DNA of 64,000 bases. Source: Oncomelania hupensis. Taxonomy: Eukaryota > Mollusca > Gastropoda > Littorinimorpha > Pomatiopsidae. Both the position numbers and the translations under genes were made by a program. Shown here in pieces: positions 58,023-64,000 of the stretch; position 1 is the first letter of the stretch, and every line of letters starts with the position of its first letter. The notes beneath the pieces are model-generated. The model made no database searches. It was not told where the DNA came from and saw only the letters and a list, made by a program, of their open reading frames with translations. The stretch covers positions 23,608,424 to 23,672,423 of the forward strand of contig CM072512.1 of assembly GCA_036898135.1 (NCBI GenBank), read 5' to 3'.

Positions 58023-58570
58023 ATGATACCTCCCCATATCCCCCTTCATACCTCCCCATTACCCCCCCCTGATATCTCCCCGCCCCCCCCCCCCCCCCCC
58101 AAGATGCCTCACCATACCCCCAGGGGCCCTTGATACCTCCCCGAACCCACTTGATACCTCCCCATACCCCCTTGATACCTTCCGTACCCCCCTTGTAACC
58201 TACCTGTACCCTCCTTGATACTTCCCCGTTGATCGTTTCGCAGGTATGGATGAAAGGAATCGACGTTGTTTGTAGATTATAGTCACACGACACTTTCGCA
58301 TATAGGTGACTACTGGACCGATTTATACTGACACCAGCGGGCCAGTTGTTGGTAAAGGGGAAAATAATATGATCACACGTTGACCAATCCGGGCTTCGAA
58401 CCAGCGACCTTTCGGTTACCAGCAAGACGCTCTTACCAACTGAGCTACCCGGCCCCTCTAAGGAATCGACCATCACCATACCCCCTTATATATACCCGTA
58501 TCCCCGTTATGCGTACCCATGCCCCTTTAAACCTACCCGTAGCCCCCTTTTACCTACACGTACCACCCCA
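58023..58570. repeat. CCCC-rich minisatellite split by a SINE
   Basis: About 21-bp units of the type GATACCTCCCCATACCCCCTT at 58023-58229, and more diverged TACCCGTACCCC-type units at about 58472-58570. A SINE at 58265-58459 lies between them. Confidence 0.8.
58265..58459 (-). mobile_element. Short tRNA-derived SINE
   Basis: 195 bp with a perfect 11-bp target duplication AAGGAATCGAC at 58254-58264 and 58460-58470. Read on the minus strand, the head (58456 to about 58386) resembles a tRNA: TAGCTCAGTTGGTAAGAGCG (D arm/A box) and GGTTCGAAGCC (B box). The anticodon stem pairs poorly, so it is not a functional tRNA. Confidence 0.85.
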
Positions 58571-58583
58571 TCCCGATCCTTGG

Positions 58584-58585
<2 letters not shown>

Positions 58586-58660
<75 letters not shown>

Positions 58661-58662
58661 TT
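58586..58662. repeat. (ACT)n microsatellite
   Basis: About 25 ACT units. Confidence 0.97.
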
Positions 58663-58722
58663 GAATATAGAATAATACAAATAGAAATCATTAAAAAAAC
58701 CAAGGTTTTAAAAGAAAATTTG

Positions 58723-58726
<4 letters not shown>

Positions 58727-58803
<77 letters not shown>
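58727..58803. repeat. (AAT)n microsatellite
   Basis: About 25 AAT units, followed by an A-run at 58857-58880. Confidence 0.97.
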
Positions 58804-58805
<2 letters not shown>

Positions 58806-58897
58806 TAAAGGTAAAAAGTCTAAATTAAAAAATATATATATTCATATTGTAGTGTAAAAAAAAAAAAAAAAAAAAAAAAACGTAAAAAAAAATATAA

Positions 58898-58972
58898 CCC
58901 GCGTGAGTATCAATCTTGGGTCGCTCGAAACCGTAGGCGAAAGATTAACCCATTAAGCTACCAAGGCTTCGT
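58898..58972 (-). tRNA. Degenerate tRNA-like sequence
   Basis: The minus strand has a TAGCTTAATGGGTTAATC D-arm-like part, but the B-box region is weak. Probably a tRNA relic or SINE head. Confidence 0.25.
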
Positions 58973-59519
58973 AGAAGAACTATGAATTTTTGGGTCTATA
59001 TGGGAAAACATGCTGAAACCTCAATTTGATTTTTAATGGAAGTGCGCGGAATGAGGCTATTGCAGTTTGTGGACATTTTGTTTATTTATTTATCTCAGAA
59101 ACGGTTAAACGTTCGGTAAGGAAATGTCGGCTATAACAATTTGGCTGGTTTTGAGCACACAGCAGGCCGATCAGCGGCGCTCAGCACTTGCCCAGATCAG
59201 CGTCCATAAGAGACAAACTTTATAGTAGAGGCGAAGAAGGACTTCCGGCTAAGCAATTTATATATATAGAAGGCATCCGATGAACCGGTTTCGTTTTTGT
59301 ATGTCAACCCGAGACGATTCTCCTCGGGGACAGATGAATTTTGCCTCAAAGAGGGTTCCCGAGAGGATTTAGTACGTTCACGTACCAACCAGTTCAAACT
59401 GCCTGCTCTATTGTGCAAACAATTTAAGTACAATGCCTATACATGCGTATAAAATGCGACTGGTAAAGGGGAGAATGATTTCAATTAAGATGTATTGATT
59501 ATTAATAGGCTGAAGGGCA
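58973..59519. other. Non-coding DNA, nothing recognised
   Basis: No coding or repeat signal recognised. Confidence 0.5.
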
Positions 59520-59521
59520 CA

Positions 59522-59668
59522 GATGTGTGTGTGTGCGTGTGTGCGCGCGCGCGTGCGTATGTGTGAGATAAGGTCTGTTGGTATGTGTGTGCGTGCGTGT
59601 GTGTGTGTGTGTGTGTGTGTGCGTGTGTGTGTGTGTGTGTGTGCGAGCGAGCGCGTGCGTGTGGGTGT
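59522..59668. repeat. (GT)n microsatellite with GC-containing variants
   Basis: GTGT tracts mixed with GTGCGT and GCGCGC units; alternating purine-pyrimidine, so Z-DNA prone. Confidence 0.93.
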
Positions 59669-60077
59669 AATATGACCCGCCAGGTTTAGTTATTTCATCT
59701 TGCAAACAACAAGTATATAGGAGGGTGGGGCGCCTTATGTCACGAGGCAGCATATGTCAGTAGCAATAATATGTCCTTAATTTGGTTTATTTCCTGTTTT
59801 GTTTCGTTTTCCGATCCATAAAACCAGTTTTCCATAAAAACATAAGTTTTTTCCCGCCATTTGCACGACAGCACACGGAGAGGCAACATACTCAAGTGAT
59901 TCTCTGCTGAAAGTAAGCATTTGTCTGTTTGAAATTCTTTGTGTGGCTTGTGTACTAAATAATAAGTTTCAAACTTGTTTGTTTTATGACATACTTTAAT
60001 GAATCTAGCTCATGATGACACAACTTCTAAAACAGAAAACATTTATTGCACTGAATGAAGCAAGGTTGAATAAGACC

Positions 60078-60175
60078 ACCCCCTATGGGGCAGGTTGAGC
60101 AGGGGCATTGTATGTCACTGACACAAGCTACCCCAAGGAGACACAACCTACCCCATTTAGGCACAACCTACCCCA
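60078..60175. promoter_or_regulatory. Left subterminal repeats of pogo-like element
   Basis: Three motifs at about 20-bp spacing: ACACAAGCTACCCCA, ACACAACCTACCCCA and GCACAACCTACCCCA (60121, 60141, 60161). Inverted relatives (GGGGCAGGTTGAG) lie near 60088. The right end has ACACAACCTGCCCCA at about 63460. They are candidate transposase-binding sites. Confidence 0.5.
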
Positions 60176-60397
60176 TCTTGACTCATTTGTGATTGTGATA
60201 GCTTGTTGTTGGATACGTGTTGGACCACAATGAAAGACAGACTTGAGTGACATTCCAATTAATCACAACATTCTTGTGACGTCACACAGATATTCTACAT
60301 CTGAAACTGCCCTACGGAGCAGTCATCTGTATGCAAGTGTATTATGTTGAACGCAGACGATGCTATTTAAAATATGATGTGCTGTCTGATTTTCAGG

Positions 60398-61860
60398 ATG
60401 GTTCGGCATTACCGCAGAAAAGGCATTTGGAAAGAGCCTACTATCAGCCAGATGAATGAAGCCCTTGAAGCCATACAAAATGGTCTCTCCATAAGAAAAG
60501 CCGCTGATCAGTTCAACCTAAACCGAGAAAGTTTACGCCGCCATTCCATTCAAAAAAAGGCAAACCCTAACTATCAGCCCAAAGCCGTTTGATGATATGT
60601 GTGGTAACAGGTGAATCTTTGATGACAAAGAAGAAAATGAGCTGGCGGACTATATCATAACATGCTCACAGATGGGTTTCCCATTGGACGGACAAACAAT
60701 AAGAAAGCTTGCTTATCAGTTTGCATGTCGCAACAACAACACCGCCCTGCATGCTTGGCATGAAACTCAGCTCGCTGGAAAAGACTGGCTTATGTCTTTC
60801 TTAAAGAGGAATAGTTCTTTGAGTTACAGAATTCCAGAAGCAGTGAGCCTTGCTCGTGCTAGAAGTTTCACAGCAGAGAATGTGCGCTCTTTCTTCACTA
60901 AACTTCAAGAGCTTTATGAACGACTGGGTCTTACCCCTGACCGAATATTCAATTTGGACGAGACAGGGCTGACGACCTCACAAAAGCCACAGAAGGTTGT
61001 AGCAAAAACTGGATCCCGACAAATCAGTCAGATTGTTTCCCATGAAAGAGGACAACATGTGACCCTCCTTGGCATTGTCAATGCAATTGGCAATGCTGTC
61101 CCGCCATGTCTCATATTCCCACGCAAGAAGTTCCTGCCCACCATGGTGACAGGGCTCCTCCGGGCACAAAAGGAATGTGCCACAGTTCGGGATACATGAC
61201 AACATAGTTGTTCCTAGAGTGTTTGCAGCATATTGTGAAATATGCCCACTGCAGTCCCACAAGGAAATTGGTTCTCTTGATGGACAACCATGAAAGTCAC
61301 CTGTCGCTCGATGCTGTTGATTTCTGCAAAGAAGAAGGGATCGTGGTATTGACATTCCCGCCACACTGTACTCATCGACTTCAGCCCTTGGATTGTTCCA
61401 TCTTTGGGCCTTTCAAAACAGCTTATAACAAAGCATGCAACGCGTGGATGTGCAACCACCAAAATCAGTCAATGACTATTCATTATGTTGCTGAGGTAGT
61501 GGGGCATGCCTACCCCAAAGCGTTCACAATGGCAAACATCACTGCTGTCTTCAAAAGCACAGGCATTTCTCCTCTGGATCCAGACGTCTTTGATGACTCG
61601 GACTTCCTGGCTTCACCAAGCTGTGGCCCTGCAACTGACACCGGACATGAGAGAACCTATGTTGATGACGACCCAGTCGCTCCTCCAACACAGCCCACAA
61701 CAAATGAAAGACACAGGTCGCCATCTCCCATCCACCCATAGCCTGGTGATGCACTACTCACCACATCTCCTCCACCCCCACCCACCGCTTCAGAACAGCC
61801 ACAGGGCAGCAGCGAAGAAAATCAGAGAATTTTCACCCGAAATGATTCGACCCTATCCTA
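60398..61860 (+). pseudogene. Pogo/Tigger-type transposase
   Basis: It begins MVRHYRRKGIWKEPTISQMN with a psq-type helix-turn-helix (to about 60590). A splice-acceptor-like TTTTCAG lies just before the ATG. It continues through a CENP-B/Tc5-like region (MGFPLDGQTIRKLAYQFA, AGKDWLMSFLKRN) to the DDE_1 catalytic core. Catalytic Asp sits in NLDETG (60957), in LLMDNHESH (61283) and in RLQPLD (61391), the last two spaced DD35D. Breaks: a frameshift near 60580, TGA near 60612, a frameshift near 61145, a TAG near 61204, another stop at 61739 and a frameshift near 61830. The enzyme family cuts and pastes DNA at TA sites. Confidence 0.88.
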
Positions 61861-62666
61861 TTCCACTAAGATGTGAAAGTCGTAAGCGTGGACGACCCCC
61901 TGGCAGATGTGCAATCATGACAGACACTCCTGAAAAAGAGCTGCTAGCTGCAGCCAAGCAGAAAAAAACTCAGAAGAAAGGAACACAAAAAACTCATAAG
62001 AAAGCACCACCTGCCAGACGACGACTTCCTGATTCATGTGCGACAAAGCCAGCTTCTGTTGTCAAAGCAGGATGGCACCAAGGTCAAACCATATTCCCAA
62101 GTTGCTCAAGAGGGCGACAGTGTGTGGCAATGGATGTTGCTGCAGCTTGCCATGCTACTATCAAACCAGTTGAATCATGGGTCACCAGCGACCTGAATGA
62201 CATCATGCTCAATGGTGATGCACTTTACAGAGAAATTGCGAGTAATCAACCATGTAACATCACCGGAATTCTTATGGTTTCTGATGTGCCAGATTGCATA
62301 ACTGCCTTCAATGAGAAATTTTCTGTAGCCACCATGCCTGCATCGTATGGCATCTGGATGCCTGACAACAAAGAAAACAGTAGGTCCTCTCTGAAAAGTA
62401 GTCTCACCAGAGTTCAGTCACCAGCAGCAGTCATTATCATGAAAGAAACTGCGATTGTACTTCTGAAAACACACAATGCTTTGTACATCTTTGATTCACA
62501 CTCGAGATGTGATCAAGGCTTGCCCACTTCAAGAGGACGAGCCGTTCTTCTTTCCTTTGCATCATCTGATGACTTGATGGATTACTTTCAAAATGTCATT
62601 GAGCAATTTGATGCAACCCCCTTCCCTTACGAAATTACCCCCATCCTCACAGCCAAAGTCATGTAA
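61800..62666 (+). CDS. Transposase tail plus cysteine-protease-like domain
   Basis: Open frame, the last part of the 61506-62666 ORF. SPEMIRPYPIP and CAIMTDTPEK resemble the linker that usually ends Tigger-type transposases, followed by a Lys-rich stretch. A domain of about 195 residues then starts near 62070: GRQCVAMDVAAACHA (Gln-Cys, Cys at 62121), ITGILMVSDVPDCI, AIVLLKTHNALYIFDSHSR (Asp-Ser-His, His at 62498) and AVLLSFASSDDLMDYF. The Gln-Cys and Asp/His pattern is what a papain-fold deubiquitinase-like protease would show. That is my inference; no family was confirmed. It lies in the same transposon and downstream of the transposase, so it was probably fused to it. Confidence 0.6.
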   Translation, partial: HRAAAKKIREFSPEMIRPYPIPLRCESRKRGRPPGRCAIMTDTPEKELLAAAKQKKTQKKGTQKTHKKAPPARRRLPDSCATKPASVVKAGWHQGQTIFPSCSRGRQCVAMDVAAACHATIKPVESWVTSDLNDIMLNGDALYREIASNQPCNITGILMVSDVPDCITAFNEKFSVATMPASYGIWMPDNKENSRSSLKSSLTRVQSPAAVIIMKETAIVLLKTHNALYIFDSHSRCDQGLPTSRGRAVLLSFASSDDLMDYFQNVIEQFDATPFPYEITPILTAKVM

Positions 62667-63650
62667 GACCTTTTATTTTTCTGATGCAAAATATTGATAT
62701 ACTGTAGTGTTGCTTTTTTGCGATTTATTTTCTTACTTTTTGGTTTAATTTTGCAAACAAGTGCCCATACATTGTGTTTAGAACTGAATAATTGTGCTTT
62801 GTGTTGCTGTTTTGTTTATAAATTTCAACCGCTGGTAATAAGGAACAAAACAAAGAAAGGTAAAGTTAAGGCTAAGCAAACTTACTCAGGCTAATCAAAC
62901 TTATTAAGACTAAGCAAACATACATGGTTGATATTTGATTTGTTGCAAATGTTTTCATTGTTTTTGCATTTTCTTCAGCACCATAAATATTTTTTGTGTG
63001 ATTTTTCACTCCAAGTGTGAGTGACTAAAACATCAAAGACCTTGTAATGAAAAGAAACATTTCTCTATGTTTTCGTGTAGTTTTCACTGCCAAAATATGC
63101 GTCATTGTCATTGTTTCTGTGTTCAATACAAGAAACTGAGAGTTTTATTGTTTATTTCACATAAGAGAATACATTTTATTTCAAGTTACCAGCTTTATAT
63201 TTTAAAAAAATTAAAAAATCAAACTGTGTATTTTATTTTACAAAGTTAACATTTGTGCTTTGTTTTTGCTGTGTTGGTGAAGTGATTTTTTTGTTTAATT
63301 GATAACGACATTATGAGGAAAGATTTAGAATTGTGAAAAAATCCTACATGGTTCATTTGTGGCAAAAATAACCATTTATTCACAATTCTTTTCTAATTTG
63401 CAAAATTATGCTTCTTTCCCTTCTTTGTGCAGTATTGACAGACTCTGCCCCAGAGGGATACACAACCTGCCCCACAGTGGGGCAGACTGTGTCAGTCCCA
63501 CCTACTCATTTGTTTGCGAAAGTGCATTAAAATTATTCATACAAACGTGATTTTCTTTGTTGTATTATGTTCATAAGAGATTAAAGTGTTGTTTTAAACT
63601 TGATTGAGCTTTTTGTTGTGAATTGCCAGCAAATGAGAAGTGAAATAGCT
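62667..63650. other. Transposon 3' region, non-coding
   Basis: A/T-rich sequence after the last stop codon of the pogo-like element. It holds the subterminal motif and inverted CTGCCCCA/TGGGGCAG pairs at about 63440-63495. Confidence 0.6.
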
Positions 63651-63842
63651 TTTTCTGGCACAAGGTGCCCCACCCTCCCATTATAATTATTGCTGTGGAT
63701 TCTCGGGAGTATTGTTGTGGATTCTCGAGAGTAGATCAGATTGCTGCTTGTTCGTCGATGTGATGCTTCGAGTGATTTGGAGATCGAAGATGATAGTCAT
63801 CTTAATTACGCCTGTGTAGAGTTGTGCGCGTATCAAGTAGAC

Positions 63843-63903
63843 ATGATGATGATCATCATCATGATCATCATCATGATCATCATCATGATCATCATCATCA
63901 TCT
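63843..63903. repeat. (GATCATCAT)n repeat
   Basis: ATGATCATCATC units, partly self-complementary around GATC/ATGATCAT. Confidence 0.9.
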
Positions 63904-64000
63904 TCCGCTTAGCCGGTAAGTTAAACGAAATTAGGAATTGTACTATATTCCTCTGTTCATAGCAAAGGTGTTTGTTTAGTGGTCGAAGAATGTAATAAGG

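Larger units (their letters stand above)
59720..63678 (+). mobile_element. Pogo-like DNA transposon with protease-like domain
   Basis: 3,959 bp between 23-bp terminal inverted repeats at 59720-59742 and 63656-63678. They begin GGAGGGTGGGGC and differ at three positions. The interior encodes a pogo/Tigger-type transposase followed by a protease-like domain. Subterminal ACAACCTRCCCCA motifs occur near both ends. The TIRs are flanked by A/T-rich DNA, but I could not fix the expected TA duplication. Frameshifts and stops show that this copy is inactive. Confidence 0.85.

Noticed and set aside
58386..58456. Functional tRNA gene
   Set aside because: Has A and B boxes but a poorly paired anticodon stem, and it sits at the head of a 195-bp unit with an 11-bp target duplication; it is a SINE.
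63673..63683. TA target duplication of the pogo-like element
   Set aside because: The left flank is TATA and the right is CATTATA; the exact duplication cannot be fixed by eye.

Overview
The window is eukaryotic and most likely from a marine mollusc, probably a gastropod. The basis is phase-0 GT-AG introns, very dense microsatellites, tRNA-derived SINEs, a TTAGGG-type interstitial repeat, RTE- and CR1-like LINE pieces, Ty3/Gypsy elements and a pogo-like DNA transposon. There are no operons, rRNAs or CRISPR arrays. Only two host protein-coding genes are well supported; nearly everything else that can be identified is mobile or repetitive DNA.

Layout. 1-6.9 kb: non-coding DNA with microsatellites, a SINE hit by a retroelement, and an RTE LINE scrap. 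6.9-17.2 kb: a four-level nest. A tandem pair of LINE 3' ends was entered by a decayed Gypsy-type element (element B, minus strand). Element B then received a 5'-truncated RTE LINE in its LTR and a young Gypsy element (element A, identical 163-bp LTRs, 5-bp target duplication GTCAG). Element A was in turn hit by a 295-bp TIR element (target duplication CTTGG). 17.7-21.9 kb: a three-exon gene for an Ig-like, membrane-spanning receptor with a cytoplasmic TIR domain and a second TIR/SEFIR-like domain, probably an innate immune receptor. 23-31.8 kb: repeats, including (TA)n, a 700-bp (CTAT)n tract beside an 80-bp foldback, SINEs and minisatellites. 32.8-34.3 kb: a single-exon family-31 glycosyltransferase gene on the minus strand, with two retroelement insertions abutting its stop codon. 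35.2-38.5 kb: a near full-length RTE LINE (minus). 39.6-41.1 kb: an RTE copy with the inversion pattern expected from twin priming. 42.6-47.2 kb: two solo LTRs of element B, SINEs and an interstitial telomeric repeat. 49.3-55.8 kb: three non-autonomous TIR elements, one packed with short palindromes, plus a Gypsy pol remnant. 56.5-58.8 kb: microsatellites and a SINE inside a minisatellite. 59.72-63.68 kb: a 4-kb pogo-like transposon with 23-bp TIRs whose transposase is followed by a cysteine-protease-like domain.

How the parts relate. The two host genes are not visibly linked in function. The mobile families are linked: RTE, element B and the tetranucleotide-tailed family D recur, and target duplications give a relative order of insertions. 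The most unusual candidates are the pogo transposase with a protease-like C-terminus, the receptor with two TIR-like domains, the palindrome-array element, and two hairpin motifs resembling a hammerhead ribozyme core with different stem sequences. All assignments are by eye; none was checked against a database.
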